Source: Branchiostoma floridae (Eukaryota > Chordata > Leptocardii > Amphioxiformes > Branchiostomatidae). Taken from it: a stretch of 60,000 nt of DNA. A model generated the notes under the pieces. It was not told where the DNA came from and made no database searches. It saw only the letters and a list, made by a program, of their open reading frames with translations. Below, one piece after another: positions 11,360 to 23,438 of the stretch (the first letter of the stretch is position 1; each line of letters begins with the position of its first letter). The stretch lies in assembly GCF_000003815.2 (NCBI RefSeq), contig NC_049979.1, positions 13,407,605-13,467,604 on the forward strand. Reading direction: 5' to 3'. The position numbers were made by a program, and so were the translations under genes.

Positions 11360-11960
11360 CCGGGGGGGGGGAGGGCTGGTGCATAGGTGGGGGGGCCATT
11401 GAAAATTATTTTGGCCTGGGGGGAGGGCCATTGAAAAATTTTTTGAGCCGAGGGGGGGGGGGGCATTGAAAAAAATTGCCTTAGGGGCCTTGATAAATAC
11501 AAGCAAAATGTGCCCCTGAAATGCAGGAAATGAAGTTTCAGATGGTCAAGATTTCAATTTTTCTCTGGACGTCCCTTGCGACGGCGCACACAACACTTCG
11601 GCACTCGTCGCCATCAAAAATCTCTTCCTCTGACAGGAAATTGCCATTACATTTAGCATAGTCTACCAGCGAAGTTTATCCCTCAAAATGCAGAAAATCG
11701 TGTCTCAGAGGGTCCAAACTTCATCATTTGAATGACATTTCTCCAGACCTACCTTGCGACGGCTCGTGCCATGCCCGGCGCTCGAAATCGTCACAGGAAA
11801 TACGTTGGGGGCGTCGTCGCCCTCAAAACCATGTGAAGTTCTAATAGAAAGGCTATTAAACTTAGCTTAGTCTGCCAGCAAATTTTGCCCATCAAAATTT
11901 AGGAAAGATCGTTTCAGATAGTCAAGATTTCTAAATTTTCCCGGGGGAGCATGCCCCCGG
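11360..11960. repeat. G-run cluster followed by degenerate tandem repeat
   Basis: At 11362-11463 there are four long G runs (10, 7, 6 and 12 Gs), three of them followed by GCCATTGAAAA or CATTGAAAA. From about 11500 to 11950 a diverged unit recurs about three times; its marks are CCTCAAAATGCAG, a GTTTCAGA(T)GGTC segment and CCTTGCGACGGC. It ends near CCCGGGGGAGCATGCCCCCGG, a short palindrome. It looks like an old repetitive element with no coding frame. Confidence 0.5.
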
Positions 11961-13587
11961 ACCCCCAAGGATGATATAGTTCGCCCTCCCCATACTGAGA
12001 AATTTTCTGCAGCCGCCTCTGTCGTGTGATTCCATGTTCGCACGAAGTTTAAGAAAACTATAGAAACTAAAATTGGTATAAATATCAAACCTTTGGAAAC
12101 GGTTACCATTGACGACAAAATTCACGACAAACTTTAACGTTACCTATCAAATAAAACTTGTTTAAAAATAGACTTATTTCATATGTACAAACTGACCAAA
12201 AATAAACTTCAGAATCTTAACATCCAAACTGAGACGAAGTTTGTCTTTGCATGTAACGTTAACGTTACTTTCCGAAGGGAAACACACTGATAGACGTTAT
12301 AATAAGTGCCTCTCCCTGAAGGTGCGCGTTTTTCTATAAAACTAGCGTTGTTTTAAACGGCACCACCTTTCGTATAAATATAACGTTATCTGTCCCGTTA
12401 CACAAAGGGGATTTTATATATTGATAAACCTCCTTGGTACCTGTTTGTTGGTTGAGAGATTCCACCTTACTTCCCCCAGCATGCCCTACGCGGGGTAACC
12501 TTTAACCCCACCCAACGGTCCCAACAGTGCGGAAGTGCCCCAGCCTGCAGCTGCAGCGCTGTGTTTGGTTCACACATCACGTTCTCAAGGTTTGTATTCA
12601 GATATCTTCTCGTATCTGCCCCGGTTAGTGATCTGGAGATTTGTACTAGCTCTGTGTGTATGCGGCGTTGTTAAGATATTAGTGTGCACGTTTTTGAAAG
12701 GGGCTTAAAACGGGGAGGGTGTGTGCAGGTGCTGCACTGCGGGTGATATGCATGAGAAGATTTATATATGGTAATTTCTAACGGGCCCCGAGGAATCGCC
12801 ATTCTGACCGGATAGCTTAAAAAACACTTAAACCAAAAGCACGACGGGCAGCAGTGCCTAACGTCGCACGAATTGTATCTGTCTTCCCGTGCATGAATCA
12901 GTGCCTTTGATTTCCACGAGATTCGCGGCCAGAGATTCGCGGCCCGTGCACTGATGCATGTTGGAAACAAAGGAGAAAATATGTAGAATGCATACATTTC
13001 CGCAAGCACAAACGCGTGTTGAATAAATCGCACAGCGTTAGCAGCCACATGGTAACATATGTTATGTACCTAAAAAGCATCTCCTTGGCATGTGACTGGT
13101 AACGTTACATGTCACATCATAGAGTCGTAGATAGATAGAACTCAGTGACATATGTTACTANNNNNNNNNNNNNNNNNNNNNNNNNNNNNNNNNNNNNNNN
13201 NNNNNNNNNNNNNNNNNNNNNNNNNNNNNNNNNNNNNNNNNNNNNNNNNNNNNNNNNNNNCATTTGATATGCATCAGCATTACGTACAGATTGCATGTCC
13301 ATCGCCCATTGTACCGTAGAATTTGAGGTACAATGGTATTAAAGTTGGTGGCATTATTTAAGAATCTTATTCAAGAATATTGCATCTACACACATATCCC
13401 AATTTAGTGGAAAGATGGATATTCAATTGTTATTATTTTCAATTTTAATGGTTTATTTGGTTTATTGTTCAATACATACTATTGATTGAATCTTTAACAA
13501 GAGACATTCTTCAGAACCAGACCTATTGCAGGCTGAAGAAAACCTACCTCCATCAGAAGGCTACAATCTGACTCAGCAATCCAGAAG
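11961..13587. other. Intergenic / LCLAT1 5' flank, with a 100-bp assembly gap
   Basis: No coding exon seen. The stretch around 12,470-12,600 is richer in G+C and could contain the LCLAT1 start site and an untranslated first exon (a possible donor is CTCAAG|GTTTGT near 12,590). A pyrimidine-rich stretch and CAG before 13,530 could be the matching acceptor. 13161-13260 is N. Confidence 0.35.
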
Positions 13588-16500
13588 ATGTGGTCATGGC
13601 AGAGGAGCTGGCTGGGTGGGACACTCTTCGCTTCCCTGATGTTCCTCTCATCCTTCCTCGGTGCCATCTTCATCCTGACCCCCATGCTCCCGCTGATGCT
13701 GATACGGCCAAAGTGGTACCGTGCTGTCGTGGACCAGCTCATCGGATGGTGGGAGACATTTCCTGTGGTAAGTGCATCCTAACAAATCAAGTCCGAACCT
13801 TTCTATCCAGCCATTTGAATAATGTTACTTCATCAACATTCTACATCCATCATGAAGTGGATGTGTATTGAATTTCAGAGGGGTAGATATTACATTTCAG
13901 CCTTTTATAAGGCTGTGCTTCTGTCATCTGCCACTCTTGTTGTGTCTGTCTTCTCTGGCAGGACCAGTCAAAGAATAGCTCTCAATATCACTTTCACTCT
14001 TGTTGATAATGAATTTGATTGTGATTAAGAATTTGATTGTGATCCTGTCACTCTTACCTAAGATTTGTTCTTCCTGTTATCTTTCCATACAGGCTCTTCT
14101 AGGTGAGTTTGCCTTGTGCCCTGTCCTCAGCAGGTTTGATCTTTGTGATCTCGTGAATTACTTAAAATCCCAAACAATTATGAAAAAGGTTAATTACATC
14201 TATTGACATGTTGATTCATTAATTTTTGTGGAATAGCATGATGGTAGATCATTGTGAACTTTGTCAGCTAACTAAGCATTCACATACATGTATTAGTGTA
14301 TATGAATTTGACTTAATTGCTTTCTTTGAAATTAACTAAGTTAGGTATCATTTCTTATATCGGTGTGAGCTAAATGATCTTTTTGTAGGGTTCAGTATCA
14401 GGTCAGGAAAGTTGCTACTGTCTTGCTGAAATGGCTCCAGTCCCTAATTGTGATGACGTAGGCCAGTTCCTAAACATAAGATATGAGACACAATCTTGTA
14501 AGTGTAGAGTAGGTTGTATAGAGCATTTGGTTTGCCAAAACTGTTTTCTTCTCCTGTACATGCTACCTGCAGAGCTTGTATATGGTGTAAGGGTACGTAT
14601 CACAGGAGACAAGATCCCGCAAGGGGAGCGGACACTTATCATCATGAATCACAGGTCACGTCTGGACTGGATGTTCCTCTGGTCATGTCTGCTGCGCAGA
14701 GGGCAGCTGTCCAAGGAGAAAATAATTCTAAAGACCTCGCTTAAGAACATCCCAGGACCAGGTGAGAGTATATAAGGACTACTGTTTTTCCTCACCAAAC
14801 CTAAATTTTAGAACATTTTTCTGATCAGATACAATGCTGCCAGTGGAAATATCTGTTTGTGTTTGTTCAGCTTTGCAAGAAAACTGTTCATAGAACTGAG
14901 GCCACATCATTTATGTGAAGCATTTTGATTTGCAATAATGAATCTATTTTTCCTGGCATTATCTAATATTAATGTAGAGGGTAAATTCCCAGAGGCGATA
15001 TGTTTGTTGACATAAGCACAGATTTTCATCTGACTTATTCCACGTTGACACTAGCCTCTTTAATTGATGCAGTACCCTAGGTATAATCCAGATAGTAGTT
15101 TGCTCCAATGTTTATTATACACTATACACAGTCGCTTCTCGCTCTGTCTTTTATTATACAAATATATACAGTCGCTTCTCTGCGATTCCATCTGGGAACC
15201 TTGACATCTATCTATATTGTCTGGACTCTGGACTCATCCAAATTTTGGATGAGGGCACTGATTTGTCCCTACGCACAAGCAAATTAAGGAATGGGTTCAA
15301 GCGCTCTTTCAAACAGGTGTTCCAAAACCCAAAATGACCTCTGTCTGCTTGCCAGAGGGTGCTCAAGAACCCATTCCTCAGTTTGCTCATTTACTGGCAT
15401 CATCACCAGAGGGTTTGAATGTACAGTTCCCCAGACTGGTAGTAGAAGCGAATATACGAGCAAACTACTACCCGGATGGCACCCAGGCAAGGGATGCAGC
15501 TCAACGTTCAAGATTAATGCCTAGATAACGATCATTGGGAGATTTTTGTGTAGTCATAATAGGCAGGAAAACACTACTTCAAAATGCTCTATATGTAAAC
15601 ATTTCTAATGATGAATTATCAGAATGTCTGGTCTCTGGTGTGACTACGGAGAGCATCTAGAGCCACACAACTCCAGATACACAGTTGTAAGTTTTTTTAT
15701 GATTTAATGGTATCTAAAAAGCCATGAAATGGTTCAACACGGGAATAAGGACAAAGTTTTAACATGTAACATTATCTAAGTTTTATCTGTACTTAATTGT
15801 GCTCATATGCTGGGTGGCAAGCTGAATTGTGTGTTGGATATTCATGTGTGTGTGTGTGTGTGTCACTGTGTGTGTGTGTATTTGCGTGTGTGTCTGTTTG
15901 TGTGCAAGTGCTTTGGTTTGTATGTGTAACCTAAATTTAAGCACTGTGCTGGGTTGAAGAGCAAATCTGTACAGAGAAAGTTGTATGCTGTGTGGTGCCT
16001 TCACTCTGACTAAGAGTAGTCCTAGTGAGCTGAAGTTGATAACTGGTGAGTACACACTGTTGTTGTTGTCCCAGGGTGGGCCATGCAGGTCGGCTGTTTC
16101 CTCTTCATCAAGAGACGATGGGACGAGGATGAGAAAATCATTAAGAGGATGCTGAACTACCTGATATCCATCAGACATGAGACCCAGCTGCTGCTCTTCC
16201 CAGAAGGCACAGACTTGACCGAGTACACACGCAAACGCAGCAACGACTATGCAAAAGAATATAACCTTCCCAAGTACAACTATGTTCTCCATCCAAGAAC
16301 AACAGGATTTGTGTACATTGTGGAAAAGCTTAGAAAAGGTAGTTCATACACATTAATCACTCATGATTTCACTTTAAAGAAAAGGTCATTTGAATTATTG
16401 ATGGTTTCCTCATTAAATAGTAGCTTTTGAAAGATTAATGTGTTCTTCCCTTCCTCCACCAGCCAAACAACTTGATTCCATCCATGACATCACTGTTGGC

Positions 16501-16956
16501 TACCCAGCCGGGGTCCTGCAGAACGAGATGGACCTGTTTGCAGGCCGTTTCCCAAGAGAGGTCCACTTCCACATCCGCAGACACCCCCTGCAAACCCTTC
16601 CGAACACCAGGGGCCAGCTGGAGCTATGGTGCACCACCCGGTGGGCAGAGAAGGAACTGCAGCTGAAGGAATTCTACCAGAGGAAGCGGTTTAAGGACCT
16701 GAATCTTGTGGATGGCCGGAAGTCGGGGAACCACTTTCGGAAGGAGCAGGTCAAGGCCATCCTCTGGCTCTCCATCTTCTTCTGGGGCAATTTTGTGGTA
16801 GTGATGCTGTACCTCATGGCCAACCACTTTTTCCTCCTGAAAATGACCTCCATCATTGCTGTCTTCTACATTGTGGAAGGCTTGCTCTTTGGTGGGGTGG
16901 AAGACATGGAGATCAAACTGCATAATGCAATCTGGGGAAAACTGCCCTGGAAATGA
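13588..16956 (+). CDS. LCLAT1: Lysocardiolipin acyltransferase 1 (ER/mitochondria-associated AGPAT family)
   Basis: Joins to 378 residues, close to the vertebrate protein: exons 13588-13767, 14093-14102 (10-nt microexon), 14573-14761, 16075-16338, 16463-16956; all junction phases fit. The enzyme reacylates lysocardiolipin and lysophosphatidylinositol or lysophosphatidylglycerol with acyl-CoA at endoplasmic reticulum membranes. Visible hallmarks are an N-terminal hydrophobic segment (residues about 8-35), the acyltransferase box NHRSRLDW (HX4D catalytic pair), the FPEGTD substrate box, and the strongly family-specific strings KYNYVLHPRTTGF and HDITVGYP. Two hydrophobic segments lie near residues 305-350. 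The start is an ATG with A at -3 that gives a leader resembling the human one (MxSWxxxxFxxxxFxxSFxG pattern). Identification as LCLAT1 rather than AGPAT3-5 rests on these strings. Confidence 0.93.
14093..14102 (+). CDS. LCLAT1: 10-nt microexon of LCLAT1
   Basis: GCTCTTCTAG sits between TTTCCATACAG and GTGAGT, good acceptor and donor contexts. It bridges the phase-0 end of exon 1 and the phase-1 start of the next exon (AGCTTGTATATGG after CTGCAG). The junction then reads FPV-ALLE-LVYGVRVRITGD, matching the LPVALLE..FGVKVIITGD region of the human protein. Without it the two exons do not join in frame. Confidence 0.88.
15840..15905. repeat. (TG)n microsatellite in LCLAT1 intron
   Basis: Interrupted TG dinucleotide runs, e.g. 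GTGTGTGTGTGTGTGTGTC. Simple sequence, no further function evident. Confidence 0.8.
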
Positions 16957-19900
16957 TATGAGTTAAAATGTGCTTTCAGGAACATGTAGATATTGTAGTA
17001 GAAATGATCTGATGAAAGCTCATTGGTATTTGCAAGGACTGACTGTGATGCTGTTGGAAGTACATGTACTAGTATATGGGTGACACCTATGCATGTTTTG
17101 CTTTGTTTCCTGCACATATGCATTGTATGGTATTTTAGTACAGATAGAATCCAGTTGGGTCTTCTGATAACTCTTTGATATTCCTTCATTGTGGACAGTC
17201 AAAAACCAGTGTCAGCATTTGCACAGACTGGGTTTCTGCCAGAAAAACAGTCCATGCAAACATTAAGACTGGTTTTGCTTTGTAAATGCATCCCATAGAA
17301 TTATAAGGAAAATGCCAACAATCATGTCATATGCTGACCAGGGCTGGCACTTGAGTGCAAGCAAGAAGATTCAAACAAGACCATGATCTTGTTATGATCT
17401 ATTTTGCAAAGAAAGGGATAGTATACTTAATAGTGTAGTAAAAATAACTAAAAGGATGATTATTGATGCAGTACCATCTGATTCAGAGAAACATCCTGCA
17501 GACAACTTTTGTTTTTAGACATCGTTGTACAACATGATATTGAACATTCTCTCTGAAAAGATAGATTTGTTATGATATGAAAGCTTCACTGTACATTCAA
17601 AGATACTCATCACCTTTCCATTGTCATGCATATGTGTCTGTATATGTTGCCAAAGATATTTATTTAACTTACATAGATAATACAATGTATTGTGTTTATG
17701 GACAAATGCAGTATTTACAAAAAAGTAAAATAAGAGTGTGATTAGGAAGTCTGAAGTGCATATCATAAGCTCTGTAGCTACTGTGAAGAACTTGGGAAAT
17801 TCTTTATGATAGTTGTATGTAATGCCTATATTTTCTATGTGTCAAACATATGTTTAGTTTTGCAAAAGAGTATGGCGTTAATGTTATGTAGTGAGTATTT
17901 TGTTTTGGTAAAAGTATATAAGTACTTTTTGTAGAATTTTTTGGCTTGTGACAAATTGAAGTGGATTTTATTTCTAATAGAACACTGATGCAACTACTAG
18001 CCTCATGTAAAGTTTTGGAGGTGTTGCTAGAGAAGCTTGCGTCATTTGAAGAAGATGTAGACGAATTGGAAGGTTGGCTGCAGCAGGTTTTCATTTTTAA
18101 ACCTTTCAATTTTTTCTCTGTTATTAGCTGTTTCTTAGCTGAAAATCGCACAATGTTGCTTATTGCCAAAATTATGTCTATTATGCTCAACATATGTGTC
18201 CTATGTGTAATATGATTATATTAATTGATGTGAAGAGTTAAGGTGGAACTCCAGAACCTGTGTTTAAGTAATCCGAAGTTGGTGCTGTCAGTGTCACTGT
18301 AGTGGTTTGAACACATTGGTAGGTATATATGGCTAGAGAGTGGTTCATTCATGGGAATCTGAAATCCTTACAACTTGCAAGGCTTTGTTGTGTTTTGCAA
18401 AGAGACAACTTTTGCCTTGTTTCAGGGTGTGGAATCATACTGATTTGCTAGATCTACCATGGGCAATGAATACATGTTTTGTAACAAGAAAGAGGCAATG
18501 CCAGGCCCTGTAGCATAATTGTAATTTGATGGTCTAAAGTTAAGGAATCTGCTGTACAAAAGATTGTGTGTTTACAAGGCTTATTCTACTTATAGGGGAC
18601 TGTCGATAATTTATTGTCTCAGGTTGTTATGATATGTGCCTCCTAAATGATAGAAAGTACTAATCATGTTCATCTAGTTAAAATCAAGCATGCACAAAGG
18701 TGTGAAGTATAACTAGAATCAAGAAATTAGATCAGATGTAGCTTAGTCAAAGTGAGAATGTTAAAGCGTTAGTGCTGTCTGCTATACCCTACATATATAT
18801 CACCAGCTTGCCTTATCTGCCTTACTTTAATATTTCACATCTGACAGGAAATTGTGACGTCAATTTTCAACTTTGCAAGTCCTCTGGAACAGTCTTAAAT
18901 GAAATGTTTGTCCCTCTCCTCTACTATGTTGAGGTTTAATTCCTTTTTTTTTGGCCATTGATTTACACTGTACACTGCATTACTACCTGGTAATGGTCGA
19001 AGTGTAGGATACAGTATGCCATGATTGTAGCAGTATTGCAGCAATTCATTGTAAACTCTTCCAACATTACCTACTGTACCCAGTAGCTTAGCTAGCAAAT
19101 CTAGTCTTTACTGCAGCTCTGTCAAAGTTATCATTGTAATGTTGAACATTGTGTGATATTGTAAACTCTGAAGTTGGTGGGTCTTGGCGTATAAAGAAAT
19201 GAGCATATGGCAAGAGGGTCACAATCGTCCCCACCAACCTCTGCTTGGAGAGTATTCTTTTTGTAGATTTTGTAGACCTTGTCTAGTGGGGCTGCACTTT
19301 TGGCTGGGAAGCAAACACTCACTCAGCTCCACAAACAGATAATTGTTTTTTTAGCAAAGCACAATTGTCTATTCACACACACTTGAATAGAGTTTCTGTA
19401 TAGCAAGAGTTGAAATTCAGGGTTTAGTACAAAATAGCCCAAACAAATCATTTGCCATTTTAAAAGCAAAGTTTGTCATGCTTTAACCTAATGGCTGTTT
19501 AGATGTAATGTTAGCTTTTTGCAAAGTCGATAGGCTGAACCACAGTAGCATTTTGCACAAGTATGGAGCATGTTTTAAACAATGTCGTAAATAATCGGTA
19601 ACTACATGTATTTATTATTCTAAAATTTTCTATTTTTATCACATTGATGCAAATATATTATGTATTTGAAGAAGTTGTTCGACATAATGCAAATTCAGTA
19701 GACAAAGTACTTAAGTAGAATAGATGATGAAAGAGTAATGCCAAACATCATAAGTAAATCTGTGACAAAGCGCTCATTGTCACACCACACCAGGCTGAAA
19801 TAAATTGATGGAGCAACCATGTAACAGAAGGATTTTCAAGTTCTTGTCACAATCTTGTTTTGCTCCTGCACACAAGATGGCCAAAACTGGCCTGAGACAA

Positions 19901-20740
19901 GCTAGCTGGAATGAGTCAAGGGAGGGTTCCTCCTTGAAGGGAACAACACCCTGGGTGCATGATGATGATGATGTTGAACCACATCTCAGAAACAGCTATA
20001 AATGCATGTTGACTGTTGAGACAATAAACTAGTGGAAATGTAACATGCAGTGTGTGTATGTGTGTGTATATCTTTTCCACATTATCCTTCCCTTAATTTG
20101 ATCAACTGCGTATGTAGGGTCCTGGGCTGGTGTTGTAGCTTAGAAATTCTGGGTATGGATTCTCCTGGAATCAATTTGCAGAAGTTGGGCTGTCTTCTGG
20201 GGGCGCATAACAATCAAGTGAGAATTTTATTTTCCACTTGTGTATGATTCTTACTTTACCTGTCACTTTCAGCATAAGTCACTGATATAGAAAAAGTATA
20301 CAGATAGCGCAATAGTGAAAAGTGGAACTGTGACCAGTCTAAGCAGGGACGTTATATGAACGCTACGGAATACAATCTGAGCATATGGGTTTCAAGAAGT
20401 ACCCCACTTTTTTTACAGGGAGTGGGTTTTGTGAACTTAACATATTGTTAGAGGTTGTGACTTTTTTCGGTAACGTTTGGAAATTGTGAGGAGTTTAATA
20501 GACCGCTTGCGAGGCAGCTGGAGATAAAATGCATTTCGTCTTCTACCTCATTCGTAGACATAACAACGTTACAGTACTTAGGTAGTAGTAACGTTAGAGT
20601 CATACGATGTATTACAGCACCGTTGGGGTTACAGTACTCTAACTTAAGGGAAATCATTAACAGTCACAATTCCTGCTGTCTCAGTAAATCGTGTTACGCT
20701 GCAATTCGCTAGGACCCACGTGTTGCTCAAACGCCACCGT
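16957..20740. other. LCLAT1 3' UTR and intergenic DNA
   Basis: No further coding exon seen on either strand. AATAAA occurs near 19,799 and 20,026, but no canonical signal is close to the LCLAT1 stop, so its 3' end is undefined. The region includes a solo MITE end (19,218-19,254) and a short TG-rich run at about 20,050. The remainder shows nothing I can name. Confidence 0.4.
19218..19254. mobile_element. Solo terminal fragment of the 4793-4895 MITE family
   Basis: GTCACAATCGTCCCCACCAA followed by CCTCTGCTTGGAGAGTA matches the right end of the MITE at 4793-4895 along its whole length with few differences. No partner arm is present nearby, so it is a truncated copy. Confidence 0.65.
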
Positions 20741-20785
20741 ATCTACATCAAGGAAAGTTCCCGGGAAATTTTTCATTTCTGGCAA

Positions 20786-20867
20786 TGACGTCATGGGTGG
20801 GTCAGCTGTCTACCGTCCGATTGGTCAAAAGTGATGACGTTTTAAGACCATAGGCATCGCTGATTGG
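20786..20867 (+). promoter_or_regulatory. Probable EIF5 promoter elements: CRE and two CCAAT boxes
   Basis: A full palindromic CRE, TGACGTCA, is at 20786-20793; inverted CCAAT boxes (ATTGG) are at 20820-20824 and 20863-20867, with another half CRE (TGACG) between. CRE plus NF-Y sites is a common arrangement in housekeeping promoters. The transcription start itself probably lies in or near the N gap at 20914-21013. A YY1-like CAACATGGCGG at about 21414 is a further candidate. Confidence 0.5.
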
Positions 20868-21162
20868 ATGTTCTCTACATCCGGGATATTTTTCTGTTGC
20901 GACATTTTGCTTGNNNNNNNNNNNNNNNNNNNNNNNNNNNNNNNNNNNNNNNNNNNNNNNNNNNNNNNNNNNNNNNNNNNNNNNNNNNNNNNNNNNNNNN
21001 NNNNNNNNNNNNNGAGGTGCTGCGTAGTGTGGCATGTTTTGTCCCAATATTTTGTCGTTTTAAGAAACTATCTACCAACTTATACGGCTAGAGTAGTTGA
21101 CAAACCCAGGGGGTTATTTTCATGCTGTTAAACTGTGAATTTTCTCTGTTTTCTTCCAACAG

Positions 21163-21297
21163 ACGGTGGTATACTGCGCGCAGCCATCCCGGACGAAATT
21201 CTGTTGCCATCCAACACCCTACCTGGGCACCACTTTGCTGTGTCTACCATTGCTTTGCAACCGCAACCTTTGTATATGTCTTTGTTTTGTCGCAACG
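21163..21297 (+). other. EIF5: Candidate 5' untranslated exon of EIF5
   Basis: A pyrimidine tract ending TTCTTCCAACAG gives an acceptor, and CAACG|GTAAGT gives a strong donor. If spliced to 23273, its ATG at 21276 would make a short uORF of 17 codons ending in the next exon. Existence is predicted from splice signals only. Confidence 0.4.
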
Positions 21298-23276
21298 GTA
21301 AGTTAAGATGAACAAAATTTGGGTTACTTAAGATACAATTTCTTCGTGAATCGGTCCGCCATACGTCGGCATAAAATCGCATCTTCGTACGTGCCGAGTG
21401 GCGGTAGAATTTTCAACATGGCGGACAAGTTTCTATTTCAGGCCCATTTTGCCATGTGTGGGGCCAGGCCACGTAGCTGGTACTTCCCAAATGTCACATC
21501 CGCAGAAACCTTCCGATAACTTTCAACGACTTAACTGAACGCACAGGCCTGTGCGATAGAAGCGACAATTAAATTCGTGAATTGTCAATCAGTTAGGTTG
21601 GTAATTGCGTAAGGAAGAGAGCCACATGGATCGATATGACACATGGACATTCAGGGCACGTACGGTTTGTGGTTTATAAGTTGAAAAACATGGTTGTTTC
21701 TTACCTGTGCGGTCGTTGTGACTTTGTCACATAGTCGTCCTGATTACAGATTATTCGTGGCAATGAGAATTTAACCATTTCTGAATGTCGCACCACGTGA
21801 GAAAGTCTCCATATGGGAAGTTCACGGCATGGCACGCAGCGACATGGCAGGCACGTGATGCGGGTTTTACCATTAGATGATTAAATCCGTATTCTTTGGT
21901 GCTAATGTAACTGTGATTAGGTGCAACATGTTTTATGGGACATAGAAGACAGATATTGGTGCAGCTGGTTTTTACACATTGGTCACATAAATTTGTAAAA
22001 CTAGCAGCCACTTCAAGGTCATTCACGTCACAGTTGAGTTTTGGAAAATGAACTTTACCACAAGGAAAACTGTCTGATTCAGTGATTGTTCATTTCTTTG
22101 CTAAGAATTTGCAGTGAGTGCATCATTTTGTATGGTTGGAAGATAGTGTCAATTCTATTTCAAACGTGAGTATTGATTATCCAACCAGCTCTATATTAAA
22201 AAGGGGTATCTTGTGTCCTTCTTGAATATTTCTATCATAATGTAAATGAAGCATCTGTTAAAACAAAAGCAGGCTGTCTATGCCATTTTTATACACATAC
22301 TGATATTCAGTGCAACAAGGCAGGGAATCTGGTGACGCCCAAGTTTGGCAAGATACCAAAGGCAATTTTTCCACTCTGTATGCCTTAGCTGTGCATATCC
22401 CTGCAGACATGTAACTGCTGGGGTATTTCATCCAGACTGGATAAGGTCGTGATCCAATCAGCCCTTATGAGAAGATCCTGGGCCTCGTGCTGCAATAGTG
22501 TGCTTGTGAGCCTGTACATTGCCAGAGGGATATGGGTGAAAATGTGATGATCACTGAATAAAGATAGTCTTTTTACACAACCAAACTATTCACGGGTGAT
22601 TGAGTATATCTGTAATTAGAATCAAAAGCCACATAACAGTTTTGTTTTAGCATTACCCATCAGCTACATGCGCTGTGAGTAGAAAAGGGATTGATGTTGG
22701 CTTCATGTCCCTTCTCTCCATACTACAGAGTTGTTGCTGAGGCCCTGGGCTAATCTCAGTGACCCTACAGGACTCTCCTACAGTTGTCAACCAATCAGGT
22801 GGGTCCATCACAAGCACCCACGGGTTCCGCGGCCAATAAGGTGTGTCTTCTCCACTTCCACTTCCAACACCAGTGTGTGTCGCTGTATGTGTGTGTGTGT
22901 CCCTGTTGTAATTATTTTGGTAACTATGTTCCTTTTCAGTGATATGTGAACATACCATTATCATGTGTGTTTGTATGTCACTGTCAGTCCATACCATTAT
23001 CGTGTGTTTGTGTGTCAGTTCACAGTCTTGCTAATACCTTTTAAGTTACACTTGCTGTTTCCTTGTCTCATTTGTATGTTTGGTGTTTCAGCAAGCACTA
23101 ACCATACATCTGAGTGTACTTATATTGTCACATTCCTTGTTAAAGTCATCCTTGTTTGTCATTGCTACACTTCATTTATTCACTGAATGTACATCGTCTA
23201 TGCATTTGTTGTCTCTATTGTCCTAACCCCCAAAATTTGTTTATTTAAACTAATAGTGCCCTTCTTTCCCAGGTTT

Positions 23277-23438
23277 ATGCCTTGGACCAAGAACGAGCGC
23301 TTGATATGCAGTAGAAAGAGTCATCTTAAGTGTGTTCGGTATAAGAATAAACACAACAGAAATCAGCAGCCATGGCACTCAATGTCAACAGAGAAGTGCA
23401 AGACCAGTTCTATCGCTACAAGATGCCCCGCATCATAG
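23277..23438 (+). promoter_or_regulatory. Weak-context uORF overlapping the EIF5 start codon
   Basis: In the exon carrying the EIF5 start (acceptor CTTTCCCAG|G, exon from 23273), an upstream ATG at 23277 opens a 53-codon frame that runs past the EIF5 ATG (23372) in another frame and stops at 23438. Its context is poor (T at -3, C at +4), whereas the EIF5 ATG is near-optimal (GCC-ATG-G). A second minimal uORF, ATG CAG TAG, is at 23306-23314. Vertebrate EIF5 mRNAs are known to carry poor-context uORFs through which eIF5 controls its own translation; this arrangement fits that. Confidence 0.7.

Noticed and set aside
15783-16292. 169-codon minus-strand open frame
   Set aside because: It is antisense to LCLAT1 exon 4 and a TG microsatellite (its tail is repeated Thr-His), so it is a shadow.
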